A DNA stretch of 64,000 nucleotides from Pelagicoccus enzymogenes (GCF_014803405.1 NZ_JACYFG010000042.1:29014-93013), one strand, 5' to 3'; shown: positions 1-8,912, counted from the stretch's first letter. Notes: a model not told the origin generated them from the sequence alone. Numbers and translations are program-made.

Positions 1-167
1 TCGCAGCTTGCTGCAGGGTGGCAAAGCAAGGGCGATGATATTCACTTGGGCTCAGCAATTTATGACGGAGGATGTTTCGAAGCGAGGCCCGATAAGGGGG
101 ACGAAGTGGTTGTTGTGAGGTGGGCGGGGGATCGTGGTTGGTGCTGGGTGCTGAGGGATTGGAGAGT

Positions 168-197
168 TGCGGGACGGGGAGTAAACCCCGCTCCCTA
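168..197. repeat. REP-like intergenic palindrome
   Basis: An imperfect palindrome with GCGGG and CCCCGC arms ends in CCCTAC just before the stop of the helicase gene. The short-stem form with a CTAC tail matches other intergenic palindromes in this window (for example near 3880, 6607 and 18850). The first 27 bases of the window also carry a GCAGCTTGCTGCAG motif similar to one near 10570. No gene is visible between 1 and 194. Confidence 0.5.
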
Positions 198-3100
198 CTG
201 ATCCGCGAGGAGGTCACGGATGGTGTCGAGGTCGAGGGCGGTGGCGAGGGATTGGTCGTCGATGAGGGTGCTGGCGAGTTGGGACTTCTCTTTTTGCAGG
301 GCGCGGATCTTTTCTTCGATGGTGTCCTTGGCGATGAGGCGGTAGGCAATGACTTGGCGCTTTTGGCCGATGCGGTGGGTGCGGTCGATGGCTTGGGCTT
401 CTACGGCGGGATTCCACCAGGGGTCGAAGAGGGCGACGTAGCTGGCGGCGGTGAGGTTGAGGCCGCTGCCGGCGGCTTTGAGGGAGAGCAGGAAGACTTT
501 TTCGGTATCCGGTTTTTGGAAACGTTCGACGAGGGTGGCCCGGTCTTGGGTTTTTCCGGTGAGCATGAGGCTGGGGATGCCGATGGCGTCGAGGGCGGGC
601 TGCAGGAGTTCGAGCATGGATACGAATTGGCTGAAGACGAGGATCTTGTGGCCTTCGTCGACGAGGGGCTGGATATGCTCGAGCAGGGCCTGGGTTTTGG
701 CGGATGGCGTTTTGCTGGGTTTGGCTCCGAGGAGCTGGGGGTCGCAGCAGATTTGTCGGAGCCGCAGGAGGGATTGCAGGATGTTGAAGCGGCTTTTGTC
801 GAACTGGCGTTGGGTTTTGACCTCGACGAGGAGTTGGCGGGCTTTTTTGAGTTCGGCTTGGTAGAGCTTGGCTTGGGCGCCTTCGAGCTGGCAGTGCAGT
901 TCTTCTTCGATGCGGTCGGGGAGGTCTTGGGCGACGTCTTTTTTGGCGCGGCGCAGGAGGAAGGGCTGGATGCGGCGGGCGAGGCGGGGGAGGGCTTGCG
1001 GGTCTTTCTTTTCGTTGTAGAGGCGCTTGAACTGGGCTTGGGAGCCGAGGGCCCCGGGCATGGCGAAGCGGAGCAGGCTCCAGAGGTCGAGGGAGCGGTT
1101 TTCGATGGGGGTGCCGGTGAGCACGAGGCGGTGCTGGGTGGAGAGCTGGCAGGCGACGCGGGCGGTTTGGGAGCTGGGGTTTTTGATATATTGGGCTTCG
1201 TCGAGGATGACGGCGTCCCAGGTTTCGGCGAGAAAGGTGTCGGCCGCGCTGCGCAGCTGGGTGTAGTTGGCGACGACGAGGTTGGCGCTTAGGAGGGCTC
1301 TGGCTTGGGCTTCGTCGGGATTGCTTTGGTGGGGGGCGGCGGTGAGGCCGGTCTGGAATTTGCTGGGTTCGGAGAGCCAGTTGTCCATGACGGACTTGGG
1401 GCAGACGATGAGAACGCGGAAGGGGGCCTTGGCTTTGGCGTTTTGCTTTTTGAGCCAGACCAGCCAAGCGAGGGCTTGCAGGGTTTTGCCCAGGCCCATG
1501 TCGTCGGCGAGGATGCCGCCGAAGCTGAGCTGGGTGAGCTGGCAGAGGAATTGGAAGCCGTCGCGCTGGTAGGGGCGGAGGACTTTTCCGAAGGGGCGTG
1601 GCGGGGCGGGAAGTTTTTGGGCACTGAGGGTTTTGAGGCGGGCTTGTAGCTCGGTTTTGGCTTCTTCGGTGAGGGCGGCGCTGGCGGCTTCGTTTTGCAG
1701 CTGCAGGGTGTGGAGGCGTTGGGTGTCGTCGGTTTTTTCGACACCGAGCTCCTGCATGAGGGCAGCGGTTTCCTTGGTGGTTTCAATGTCGAGGCGTCGC
1801 CACTGGCCGCTGGGGAGCTGGACGAAGCGTCCGGGCCCGGCGAGCAGGAGCTTCATCTCCTCGTCGGTGAGTTGGGTGTCGTTGACGCGTTTGACGAGTT
1901 TGACGTCGAACCAGTCGCGGGTATCCGTTTCTTGGATATCGACTTCATAGCTGAGCGAGACGGGGGCGCTGTCGAGGCCGGCGAGGTCGGGGCTGAGTTC
2001 TACTTGAATGGAGTCGGGCAGGCTTTGCAGCCAGGTTCCGAAGTCCGGCAGGTCTTTCGAGTCGCGCAGGGGGCGTTGCCAGCGGGTGAGTTGCTCGTCC
2101 CACCTGAGGGAGAATTTGGATAGGAGCGGGGCGAAGTCGAGCAGGACGTTTGGATCCAGAAGTTGGATACGGTTGTTGGGGGTTGCGCTTGTCTCCTCGT
2201 TTAGGTGGTTCCAGCCGGTGGGCGTGAAGTGACGCAGTGCATTGTTTTGGGAGTCGATGGCTTCTAGCTCGACTTGCAGGCCGCGGGTGCGGCCCCAGGT
2301 GCTGGGAGTTTCTCGGGTGCTGGCTCGCAGCCGGAGCTGGGGCTGGAGGGTGTCGACTCGCTTTTCGATTTCCGGGGGGAGTTCGCTTCCTTGGGAACGC
2401 AGGAAGGCGACGCCTTGTTCGGAGTCGATGGCGTCCCAGGGCAGGGTGACGAGCGTTTCTCCTTCCAGTGGCGGCGGGCCGGGGTAGATGGTGGCATCGC
2501 TGAGGTAGAGAGGGGCGTCGTCTGCTGTGGGCTGGGGACGTCCGTAGGTATCGTAGTCTAGCAGTTGGAGAACGATTGCGTTTTTGGGCAGTGGTTTTCC
2601 GTTGGGCAGGCAGAGGCTGAGTTGCGCTGTGGCGTCTTCCCCTGAGCCGGATTTGCGGGCGATCCAGCGTAGCGGTTCTTCGCTCCATGGGATCGTTTGG
2701 TAGTTTGTATCCAAAACGTGGTAGCGAAGTTCGGCATGTTGGAGGAGACGGTGCAGGAAGGCTCGGGCGTATTGGGTGGTGGGCGCGGTGGTGACGCCTC
2801 GCCAGTGCTGGAGGAAGTGTTCCGCAGCTCCAAGGAATGCGATGGCTTGGGTGGACAGCTTCGTTGCGGTGGCGTCTCGCCAGTCTTGCAGTTGCTCGCT
2901 GTCGACGCGGTAGTAGGGACCGTCCTCGCGGGCGTGTATTTCCCATTTCGAGGTGCCGATGACCATGGCGAGCTGGGTGGGCGTCGTGGATTGGGCTTGT
3001 TCGGGGGCGCGGACGTTTGAGGAGCGCTCGAGGGTGGCTTTCCAGGCTCGGATTTCGTTGAGGTGGAGGTTGCGTTTGACGCGGTTTTGGTAGTCGTCGA

Positions 3101-3731
3101 GGTCGATCAGCTTCTGGGCGAGGGCTGGCGATTTGATCTCGTTAAGCTTGAAATAGATGCAGGCGTAGCCGAGGAGCTCGAAGGGGTCTTGAGGGGGCGT
3201 GTCGAGGTAGTTGCCGAGCCGGTCGACTTGCTTCCAGCCTCGGTAGTGGACCTCTTGGTTGTTCAGGAGGGCGAGGACGTCGTCGCAGGCGATGCCTTGC
3301 TCTTGAAAGATGTGCCACGCTTTTTGCACCTTTTCGAGGAAGCGTTCTTCTCGGACGTTGAGTTGCCGATCGAGGATCTTCTTGGCGGGCTCGAAGAGGC
3401 TGTTCTTGGGCCTGCGGGCCGCTTTTTTGCTGGGAGTTGCCTGGGAAAGGGGGTGCCCGTTTTCGGCGAGCACGGTGGCGGCGAGGGCGTAGGCGTGCTT
3501 GCAGTCGTAGCCGATGGGGCAGTCGCATTCGGCTTCCCAGCCGACATGGCGCTCGTAGCCGATGTGGACGAAATACTCTTGGGTTCCATCCACGTAGCCT
3601 TCGACGACGTGGTTGGTGGCGTAGGAAACGAGGGCTCGGGCGTCGCGGGCGTAGGCTTTGCCGCGCTTTTGGGTGCGGGCGTCGAAGGTTTTGAGGTAGA
3701 GGGCGAGGGAGTTGAGCGTGCTGGCGTCCAT
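195..3731 (-). CDS. SNF2-family DEAD/DEAH-like helicase with N-terminal SWIM zinc finger
   Basis: This is a 1178-residue Swi2/Snf2 ATPase, probably a DNA translocase that remodels protein-DNA or transcription complexes like the bacterial HepA/RapA-type and SWIM-SNF2 proteins. The N-terminus has a SWIM zinc finger (C69, C71, C77, H79). A long poorly conserved middle follows. The helicase core starts near residue 740 with DDMGLGKT (Walker A), then DEAQ (Walker B) near 843, LTGTPIENR (motif III), and the second RecA lobe with SGLNLTAASYV and motif VI HRIGQ near 1120. All core motifs are intact, so it should be active. It stands alone with no cotranscribed neighbour. The ATG at 3731 begins MDASTLNSLALY. 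The cellular partner cannot be told from sequence. Confidence 0.93.
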   Translation of the reverse strand: MDASTLNSLALYLKTFDARTQKRGKAYARDARALVSYATNHVVEGYVDGTQEYFVHIGYERHVGWEAECDCPIGYDCKHAYALAATVLAENGHPLSQATPSKKAARRPKNSLFEPAKKILDRQLNVREERFLEKVQKAWHIFQEQGIACDDVLALLNNQEVHYRGWKQVDRLGNYLDTPPQDPFELLGYACIYFKLNEIKSPALAQKLIDLDDYQNRVKRNLHLNEIRAWKATLERSSNVRAPEQAQSTTPTQLAMVIGTSKWEIHAREDGPYYRVDSEQLQDWRDATATKLSTQAIAFLGAAEHFLQHWRGVTTAPTTQYARAFLHRLLQHAELRYHVLDTNYQTIPWSEEPLRWIARKSGSGEDATAQLSLCLPNGKPLPKNAIVLQLLDYDTYGRPQPTADDAPLYLSDATIYPGPPPLEGETLVTLPWDAIDSEQGVAFLRSQGSELPPEIEKRVDTLQPQLRLRASTRETPSTWGRTRGLQVELEAIDSQNNALRHFTPTGWNHLNEETSATPNNRIQLLDPNVLLDFAPLLSKFSLRWDEQLTRWQRPLRDSKDLPDFGTWLQSLPDSIQVELSPDLAGLDSAPVSLSYEVDIQETDTRDWFDVKLVKRVNDTQLTDEEMKLLLAGPGRFVQLPSGQWRRLDIETTKETAALMQELGVEKTDDTQRLHTLQLQNEAASAALTEEAKTELQARLKTLSAQKLPAPPRPFGKVLRPYQRDGFQFLCQLTQLSFGGILADDMGLGKTLQALAWLVWLKKQNAKAKAPFRVLIVCPKSVMDNWLSEPSKFQTGLTAAPHQSNPDEAQARALLSANLVVANYTQLRSAADTFLAETWDAVILDEAQYIKNPSSQTARVACQLSTQHRLVLTGTPIENRSLDLWSLLRFAMPGALGSQAQFKRLYNEKKDPQALPRLARRIQPFLLRRAKKDVAQDLPDRIEEELHCQLEGAQAKLYQAELKKARQLLVEVKTQRQFDKSRFNILQSLLRLRQICCDPQLLGAKPSKTPSAKTQALLEHIQPLVDEGHKILVFSQFVSMLELLQPALDAIGIPSLMLTGKTQDRATLVERFQKPDTEKVFLLSLKAAGSGLNLTAASYVALFDPWWNPAVEAQAIDRTHRIGQKRQVIAYRLIAKDTIEEKIRALQKEKSQLASTLIDDQSLATALDLDTIRDLLADQ

Positions 3732-3837
3732 TTGAATGGCTGTGCCTAGCGCTGAGGGTGAGCGGGGGAAAGGTGTTTTTTCGTTAGGAGGGGGGGCGGG
3801 CTGGATCGGGAATGAGGACCTTTGAGTTGTCCTGCCG

Positions 3838-3898
3838 CTCGGACGGGGCGCCCGTCCATTTAGGGGCGGGGGTGGATCGCGACCAAGGTCGCTCCTAC
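3838..3898. repeat. Two REP-like palindromes between helicase and fcl
   Basis: The gap 3732-3904 holds a palindrome GGACGGGGCGCCCGTCC (about 3840-3856). A second REP-like element, GCGACCAAGGTCGCTCCTAC, ends next to the fcl stop codon. The second element recurs almost exactly at 6607-6626 and 18850-18869. Confidence 0.65.
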
Positions 3899-3904
3899 AG
3901 GTAC

Positions 3905-4855
3905 TTACTTGGCGCGGAGACTGCCTTGTTTCAGCTGCTCGAGGAAGAGGGGGTAGGTTTTGTCGATGCCTTCCTCGAGGGCGATTTGGGCCGTCCAGCC
4001 GAGCTCGCGCAGGCGGGAGACGTCCATTAGCTTGCGAGGCGTGCCGTCGGGCTTGCTGAGGTCGTTCACGATTTTGCCGGTGTAGCCGACGGTTTTCGCT
4101 ACGAGCTCGGCGATTTGCTTGATGCTGTGCTCGACCCCGGTGCCGGCGTTTAAGATGCTGGGCGGGTCTTGTATTTGGAGGGCGAATACGACGGCGTCAG
4201 CTAGATCGTCGGCGTGCATGAGCTCGCGCAGGGGCGTTCCCGTACCCCACATGGTCACTTCGGGAAGATCGGCTTCCTTGGCTTCGTGGAAGCGGCGGAT
4301 GAGGGCGGGCAGGAGGTGGGAGTTGTCGGGATGGTAATTGTCGCCGGGACCGTAGAGGTTGGTGGGCATGAGGGAGTGGTAGGTCACTCCGTATTGCTTC
4401 CGGTAGTACTCGCAGAGCTTGAGCCCGGCGATCTTGGCGATGGCGTAGGCCTCGTTGGTGGGCTCCAGCTGGGAAGTGAGCAGGGCATCCTCGCGCAGGG
4501 GCTGGGGGGCGAGCTTGGGGTAGATGCAGGAGGAGCCGAGGAAGAGGAAGCGGGATACGCCGCTCTGGTAGGCCGCGTGGATGGTATTGCTGGCGATGGC
4601 TAGGTTTTGGTAGCCGAAGTCGGCGGGGTAGGTATTGTTGGCGTGGATACCGCCGACCTTGGCGGCGGCCATGACGACGACGTCGGGCTTGTGGGCCTGG
4701 AAGAAGTCCTCGACGGCTTGCTGGCGGGTGAGGTCGAGCTCGGAGGAGCTGGCGGTGACGGTGTTGGTGAAGCCGAGGGAGTGGAGGCGGCGGACGACGG
4801 CGGAGCCGACCATGCCGTTATGGCCGGCGACGTAGATCTTGGATGAGGGATTCAT
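3905..4855 (-). CDS. fcl: GDP-L-fucose synthase
   Basis: This short-chain dehydrogenase (316 residues from the chosen start) carries out the epimerase/reductase step that turns GDP-4-keto-6-deoxy-mannose into GDP-L-fucose. The N-terminal NADP-binding motif GHNGMVGSA, the SSCIYPK segment and the catalytic YAIAK (Tyr-x-x-x-Lys) are all present, and the length is normal for the family. I chose the ATG at 4855 (MNPSSKIYV). An in-frame GTG at 4870 would extend the protein into the flanking repeat, which is unlikely. It lies downstream of gmd on the same strand, so the two form a GDP-fucose pathway, but a GxxExxY gene separates them. The product is likely used for surface polysaccharide. Confidence 0.95.
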   Translation of the reverse strand: MNPSSKIYVAGHNGMVGSAVVRRLHSLGFTNTVTASSSELDLTRQQAVEDFFQAHKPDVVVMAAAKVGGIHANNTYPADFGYQNLAIASNTIHAAYQSGVSRFLFLGSSCIYPKLAPQPLREDALLTSQLEPTNEAYAIAKIAGLKLCEYYRKQYGVTYHSLMPTNLYGPGDNYHPDNSHLLPALIRRFHEAKEADLPEVTMWGTGTPLRELMHADDLADAVVFALQIQDPPSILNAGTGVEHSIKQIAELVAKTVGYTGKIVNDLSKPDGTPRKLMDVSRLRELGWTAQIALEEGIDKTYPLFLEQLKQGSLRAK

Positions 4856-4865
4856 TGTTTTATTG

Positions 4866-4918
4866 GCCACAAAAAGGCACGAAGAATCTGGTTGTATCTG
4901 GCTTCGCTATATCGAAGC
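4866..4918. repeat. Left direct repeat flanking the GxxExxY cassette
   Basis: A 23-bp block starting GCCACAAAAAGGCACGAAG (4866-4888) is followed after 12 bases by the palindrome GCTTCGCTATATCGAAGC (4901-4918), which directly abuts the stop codon of the GxxExxY gene. The same two-part arrangement recurs at 5364-5415, with one mismatch in the 23-bp block. The palindrome may also end transcription. Confidence 0.8.
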
Positions 4919-5308
4919 CTACTCGTCTATTTGGTCTAGAAGGTAGCGTTTTATCTGGATCTTGGGGCTGCCGAAATTGATTAGTAGGCCAACTTTGGTG
5001 TTGGAGGACCTGAGGTAGCCTAGGAGTTGGGCTACGTGCTCGTCGGTTGTTGTTTTGCAGGCCTTGAGTTCGACGATAATTTCGTTTTGGACGTAGAGGT
5101 CTGCGTAGAAGTCTCCGATTAGGAATCCGTCTTCGTCGTAGACTGGAAGCGGATGTTGTTGGGCGGCTTGAATTCCTCTCAGGTCGAGGCGGTGTTTGAG
5201 TCCATTCTCGTAAACTTTTTCCACATGGCCGTGGCGAAGGTGTTTGTGGAGGCTGAAAGAGGCCTCGCGAATTTGGTCGCAAAGTTCGTTGATTTCTTGA
5301 GTTGGCAT
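4919..5308 (-). CDS. GxxExxY protein
   Basis: This 129-residue protein belongs to the GxxExxY family, named for a conserved motif seen here as GHVEKVY near residue 25. The remainder shows the typical LPVYDEDG, DFYADLYVQNEIIVELKA and LLGYL segments. The E-x-K within the last beta strand (VELKA) is reminiscent of PD-(D/E)xK nuclease-fold proteins, but a nuclease role is only inference. I chose the ATG at 5308 (MPTQEINELCDQ). An upstream start at 5392 would translate the flanking repeat. It interrupts the gmd-fcl pair and lies between two direct repeats, which suggests insertion as a unit. Its biological role is not established. Confidence 0.85.
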   Translation of the reverse strand: MPTQEINELCDQIREASFSLHKHLRHGHVEKVYENGLKHRLDLRGIQAAQQHPLPVYDEDGFLIGDFYADLYVQNEIIVELKACKTTTDEHVAQLLGYLRSSNTKVGLLINFGSPKIQIKRYLLDQIDE

Positions 5309-5363
5309 GGCTTGAAGATGCTTATCTGCCACGACTGAATCAAGGTTGTGGCTGTTTTTCTTA

Positions 5364-5454
5364 GCCACAAAGAGGCACGAAGAATCCTGCACTGCCTGCC
5401 TTCGTTATAACGAAGGTCCTCCGTCGGTTAGCTCTTTGTGCCTTTTCGTGGCCA
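5364..5454. repeat. Right direct repeat plus inverted third copy flanking GxxExxY
   Basis: The 23-bp block starting GCCACAAAGAGGCACGAAG (5364-5386) is followed after 13 bases by the perfect palindrome CTTCGTTATAACGAAG (5400-5415). A third, diverged copy in opposite orientation (5431-5454, GCTCTTTGTGCCTTTTCGTG) sits just downstream of the gmd stop codon. A small hairpin, TTGTGGCT/AGCCACAA (5347-5370), overlaps the start of the block. Confidence 0.8.
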
Positions 5455-5466
5455 AGGCTTCGCAGC

Positions 5467-6480
5467 CTAGGCGAGGGCTTTTTTGATCTTGGCTTCGTCC
5501 TGGGCGAGCTTGAGGTCGGCGTCGACCATGATCTTGACGAGCTCCTTGAACTTGACCTTGGGCTCCCAGCCGAGCTTCTGCTTGGCCTTGGCGGGGTCGC
5601 CGATGAGCAGGTCCACCTCGGCGGGGCGCTCGTAGCGCTTGTCGTACTCGACGTACTTTTCCCAGTCGAGGTCGAGGTGGGCGAAGGTTTCCTGCACGAA
5701 CTCCTTGACGGTGTGGGTCTCGTTGGTGGCGATGACGTAGTCCTCGGGCTGGTCCTGCTGGAGCATGAGCCACATCATCTCCACGTACTCCTTGGCGTAG
5801 CCCCAGTCGCGCTTGGCGTCGAGGTTGCCGAGGTAGAGCTTTTCCTGCAGCCCCATCTTGATGCGGGTGGCGGCGCGGGTGATCTTGCGGGTGACGAAGG
5901 TTTCGCCGCGGCGCGGGGACTCGTGGTTGAAGAGGATGCCGGAGCAGGCGAAGAGGTTGTAGGATTCGCGGTAGTTAACGGTCAGCCAGTGGGCGTACAT
6001 CTTGGCGCAGGCGTAGGGGGAGCGCGGCCAGAAGGGGGTGGTCTCGGTCTGGGGGACTTCCTGGACCTTGCCGAACATCTCGGAGGAGGAGGCTTGGTAG
6101 AACTTGGTTTTGTTGACGAGGTTGGCTTCGCGGATGGCCTCGAGGATGCGTACGGCGCCGACGCCCACTACGTCGCCGGTGTACTCGGGAACGTCGAAGG
6201 AAACGCGCACGTGGGACTGCGCTCCGAGGTTGTAGATCTCGTCGGGCTGGAGTTCGTAGAGCAGCTTGACCATCTGCACGGAGTCGGCGAGGTCGCCGTA
6301 GTGCAGGAAGAGCTTCACGCCGTTGACGTGCCGGTCTTGGTAGAGGTGGTCGATGCGGGAAGTGTTGAAGGTCGAGGCCCTACGGATGACTCCGTGCACT
6401 TCGTATCCCTTTTCGAGAAGGAGTTCTGCGAGATAGGATCCGTCTTGTCCTGTGATTCCGGTGATGAGGGCCTTCTTCAT
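5467..6480 (-). CDS. gmd: GDP-mannose 4,6-dehydratase
   Basis: The 337-residue enzyme converts GDP-D-mannose to GDP-4-keto-6-deoxy-D-mannose, the substrate of the fucose synthase encoded downstream. The Rossmann motif [12 protein letters not shown] is at the N-terminus. The catalytic region shows SSSEMFG and [10 protein letters not shown] (Tyr-x-x-x-Lys), and [16 protein letters not shown] is the highly conserved segment of this family. The length fits. The ATG at 6480 gives an uninterrupted start [11 protein letters not shown]. Upstream lies a REP-rich gap. gmd is probably the first gene of the gmd-(GxxExxY)-fcl transcript. Confidence 0.97.
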   Translation of the reverse strand: MKKALITGITGQDGSYLAELLLEKGYEVHGVIRRASTFNTSRIDHLYQDRHVNGVKLFLHYGDLADSVQMVKLLYELQPDEIYNLGAQSHVRVSFDVPEYTGDVVGVGAVRILEAIREANLVNKTKFYQASSSEMFGKVQEVPQTETTPFWPRSPYACAKMYAHWLTVNYRESYNLFACSGILFNHESPRRGETFVTRKITRAATRIKMGLQEKLYLGNLDAKRDWGYAKEYVEMMWLMLQQDQPEDYVIATNETHTVKEFVQETFAHLDLDWEKYVEYDKRYERPAEVDLLIGDPAKAKQKLGWEPKVKFKELVKIMVDADLKLAQDEAKIKKALA

Positions 6481-6571
6481 AAATTTCTCCCGTTAGCTGG
6501 ATTTTTACAACTGGCAAGCAAAGGGCTTTGGGCGGGTTTGTCGATCTGTTCTTTCCGACAAAGGGGATGTT

Positions 6572-6626
6572 GTCCGCTGGGACAGCGGACGCTACCTGTT
6601 GGGTTCGCGACCAAGGTCGCTCCTAC
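6572..6626. repeat. Tandem REP-like palindromes upstream of gmd
   Basis: Two palindromes with a CTAC tail lie head to tail: GTCCGCTGGGACAGCGGAC followed by GCTAC, then GCGACCAAGGTCGCTCCTAC. The first resembles the element near 12970; the second matches those near 3879 and 18850. Confidence 0.65.
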
Positions 6627-6662
6627 AAGAAAAACGCCCGTCGCGGGAGCGGCGGGCGTTTG
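6627..6662 (-). terminator. Rho-independent terminator of the GNAT gene
   Basis: On the minus strand the stem AAACGCCCGC...GCGGGCGTTT is followed by a short T tract. It lies about 50 bases past the stop codon of the acetyltransferase. Confidence 0.75.
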
Positions 6663-6680
6663 AAAGTATTTATTTGAAGA

Positions 6681-6705
6681 ATCGCGGAGCAAGGCCGCTT
6701 CCCAC
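6681..6705. repeat. REP-like element adjacent to the GNAT stop
   Basis: The sequence ATCGCGGAGCAAGGCCGCTT plus CCCAC is a half-element of the type seen in paired form at 10268-10329 and 15197-15259. Confidence 0.55.
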
Positions 6706-6712
6706 AGTATTT

Positions 6713-7228
6713 TTAGGCGCAGCGGAGTTTGCCGGGACGAGCCGGGCGGCTGGGCTTGCTTTGCCAGTACCAGCGGGTTGGCGGTGCGGGCTCTTCTGCG
6801 TGAGTGGGCTCGGTTTCGAAGGAATGCTGGTGGCTGGGAAGCGGCGCCGTGATGTTGAGCAGGGCGCCGACGATCTCTTGGGCGTAGCCGCGTCCGAGCT
6901 CGCTGGATGCGAGCGCGTTGATGGGGCCGTGTCCCGAGTGGCGGGCGCTGAAGCCGGTGATGCCGATGGCGTGGCCGGTGTCCTTGTGGATGACGATCCA
7001 CCAGCTTCCGGTGCCGCTGCGGCGGTCTTCCAGCATGCGAATGATGGCGGTGCAGGCTGCCTCGAGCGTACTGTTGGCAGGACCGACGGTCGCATGGGCG
7101 AAGAAGGGATCGGCTGCAGCGAGCTCGTGCAGGGCGAACGCGTCTTCGAGGCGCGGGGTTCTCAAGATGAGTCGTTCCGTCTCGATGATAGAGGGGGGAA
7201 GCGTCTCTGTTGGTCTTGCGTGTGTCAT
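6713..7228 (-). CDS. GNAT family N-acetyltransferase
   Basis: The 171-residue protein resembles the RimJ/RimL-type GNAT acetyltransferases, which move an acetyl group from acetyl-CoA to an amine. It opens with the family-typical IIETERLILRTPRLEDA, followed by WWIVIHKDTGHAIGITGF (beta 4 region) and an acetyl-CoA-binding segment around ELGRGYAQEIVGALLN. The C-terminal 30 residues are Pro/Arg-rich and look unconserved. The gene stands alone with its own terminator near 6640. The substrate is unknown; ribosomal protein or small-molecule amines are both possible. Confidence 0.85.
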   Translation of the reverse strand: MTHARPTETLPPSIIETERLILRTPRLEDAFALHELAAADPFFAHATVGPANSTLEAACTAIIRMLEDRRSGTGSWWIVIHKDTGHAIGITGFSARHSGHGPINALASSELGRGYAQEIVGALLNITAPLPSHQHSFETEPTHAEEPAPPTRWYWQSKPSRPARPGKLRCA

Positions 7229-7626
7229 GTTGTGTTTCTCCTGAGTTGGTAAAGTTGTGATTGGTTTTCGAAATTGGATTTGTCTGGGCCAAAAAAAGGC
7301 CGAACGTCTTTTGGCGTTCGGCTTGGCAGTGCGGTGTGTACAGATCGGATTTTGTTAGCGTTGTCGCTCCGGTATCCTTCCCGCGTGCCAAGCCATGGTC
7401 CATTGGCGGCAGGCCGCTGCGGCCTGTGCTTGGACTGCTTGATGATTGGATTGTTGCTGTGTTTGAGAACGTTTCATCGATGAGTTGATGGCGTTAAAGC
7501 ATCCACCGCGCCGAAAAGAAAGTTTTTTAATGAAAAGATAAGGTTACGACGGTTTAGCCTCTCTTTACGTTCTTTTAAATCCTTGTATTGCAGGGGATTC
7601 ACTTCTGGGCATCGTTTTGACCTGCA
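7229..7626. other. Gene-free region with an orphan terminator and palindromes
   Basis: No convincing gene is seen in these 398 bases. On the minus strand a strong terminator-like hairpin (GCCGAACG arms, 7291-7326, followed by a seven-T run) lies about 60 bases upstream of the GNAT start, with no recognisable gene before it. A palindrome CAGGCCGCTGCGGCCTG occurs near 7412-7428. An inverted repeat ATTGCAGG (7587-7594) / CCTGCAAT (7621-7628) overlaps the start codon of the next gene. Confidence 0.5.
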
Positions 7627-8907
7627 ATGCGAAAATTTACGCAGTTACTGGGCCTCTTTTTCAGCATGCAAGTCCTTGCTCTGGCCCTTGGGTCGGAGGA
7701 TCGCGACTTCGAGGACTTGCGGGAGCGTACTTTCGAGGCGGCATGGAGCCAGGTCGGAGCCAGCTACTACGACGCGTCTTTCGGAGGGCTGGACTGGGAT
7801 GCGGTGGGCGAGCGTTATCGGGCGAAGCTCCCGCAAGCGGCGAGCATGGACGAGGTGCGGGCTTTAATCTCGGAGATGATCTACCAGTTGGGGGACTCGC
7901 ACTTGGCCTTGATTTCGTCGGACTACGATCCGCAGGAACTAATCAAACCTTGGGCAGGAGGGGCGGCTGGGGTGGACGCTTGTTACGCCGGTTCGCGCAT
8001 CGTGTTTTACCGGCTCGATCCGGAGGGGGCGGCTTATCGCGCTGGCTTGCGGGATGGGGATGTCTTGCTGGAGATCGACGGGATCAAGGTAAAGGCGTTC
8101 AAGCGCTCCTTGGAGAAGACCGGGCAGCCGAAGCATGTCTTGAATTACAGTTTGATCACGGCATTGCTTTCCCGTCTTCGCACCGAGGCGGGCGACAAGG
8201 TCGACTTGCTCGTGCGCTCGCCGGACGGCAAGAAGCGTTCGCTCACGGTGGTGCAGGAGCGGTATCAGGGGCGTGAGACCGAGCCCTTGGGCAGGTTGGG
8301 GCGGATGCCCTTGGCGCTGGAGGCTTCGATTCTGGAAAACGGCGCGGGCTTCCTGCGGTTCAATCTTTGGTTTCCAGCCGTCATGCCGGAGGTGAGAGCC
8401 TTCATGGCCGAGCTGCCGGCGGATGCTCCAGGCTTGGTGATCGACTTGCGCGGCAATCCGGGGGGCATGATGGTGATGGCTGGTGGATTGGCAGGCTTGC
8501 TTCTGGAAGAGCAAGCGACGCTTGGACGTACGACGCTGCGTTCCGGGCACATGAACGTGGTGGGCTTCCCGCAACGCCGTACCTTCCATGGCAAGGTAGC
8601 GATCCTTGTCGACGAGACGAGCGTTTCGACGAGCGAGGTATTCGCCATCGGCATGCAGGAGCTCGGGCGGGCGAGAGTGTTTGGGCAACCGACTCCCGGG
8701 GCGGCGCTTCCTTCGGTCTTCTTTGCTTTGCCTAATGGGGACTCGCTGCAGATCGCCCTCGGAGACTTCAAGACGCCTCAGGGCGTGAGCCTGGAAGCTC
8801 GCGGAGTGATCCCTGACGAAATTGTGACGATTTCGCCGGTTGATCTTTCCTCGGGGAAGGACAGTGTTCTTATCGCAGCTCTTAACTGGATCCATCAAAC
8901 CAACTGA
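7627..8907 (+). CDS. Secreted S41-family peptidase with PDZ-like region
   Basis: The 426-residue protein has a signal peptide (MRKFTQLLGLFFSMQVLALA). An S41 helper domain follows, then a PDZ-like segment around AAYRAGLRDGDVLLEIDGIK (roughly residues 135-160). The C-terminal S41 catalytic core includes VIDLRGNPGG and the nucleophile region VSTSEVFA near residue 333. The FGK motif that supplies the general-base lysine in C-terminal processing proteases reads FGQ here, so the enzyme is more like S41 members that do not use the Ser-Lys dyad, or it is impaired. It probably acts in the periplasm. The next gene starts 5 bases after the stop, so the two are likely cotranscribed. Confidence 0.85.
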   Translation: MRKFTQLLGLFFSMQVLALALGSEDRDFEDLRERTFEAAWSQVGASYYDASFGGLDWDAVGERYRAKLPQAASMDEVRALISEMIYQLGDSHLALISSDYDPQELIKPWAGGAAGVDACYAGSRIVFYRLDPEGAAYRAGLRDGDVLLEIDGIKVKAFKRSLEKTGQPKHVLNYSLITALLSRLRTEAGDKVDLLVRSPDGKKRSLTVVQERYQGRETEPLGRLGRMPLALEASILENGAGFLRFNLWFPAVMPEVRAFMAELPADAPGLVIDLRGNPGGMMVMAGGLAGLLLEEQATLGRTTLRSGHMNVVGFPQRRTFHGKVAILVDETSVSTSEVFAIGMQELGRARVFGQPTPGAALPSVFFALPNGDSLQIALGDFKTPQGVSLEARGVIPDEIVTISPVDLSSGKDSVLIAALNWIHQTN

Positions 8908-8912
8908 CTTAT

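Noticed and set aside
120..1292. 390-codon plus-strand frame
   Set aside because: It is antisense to the conserved SNF2 helicase core.
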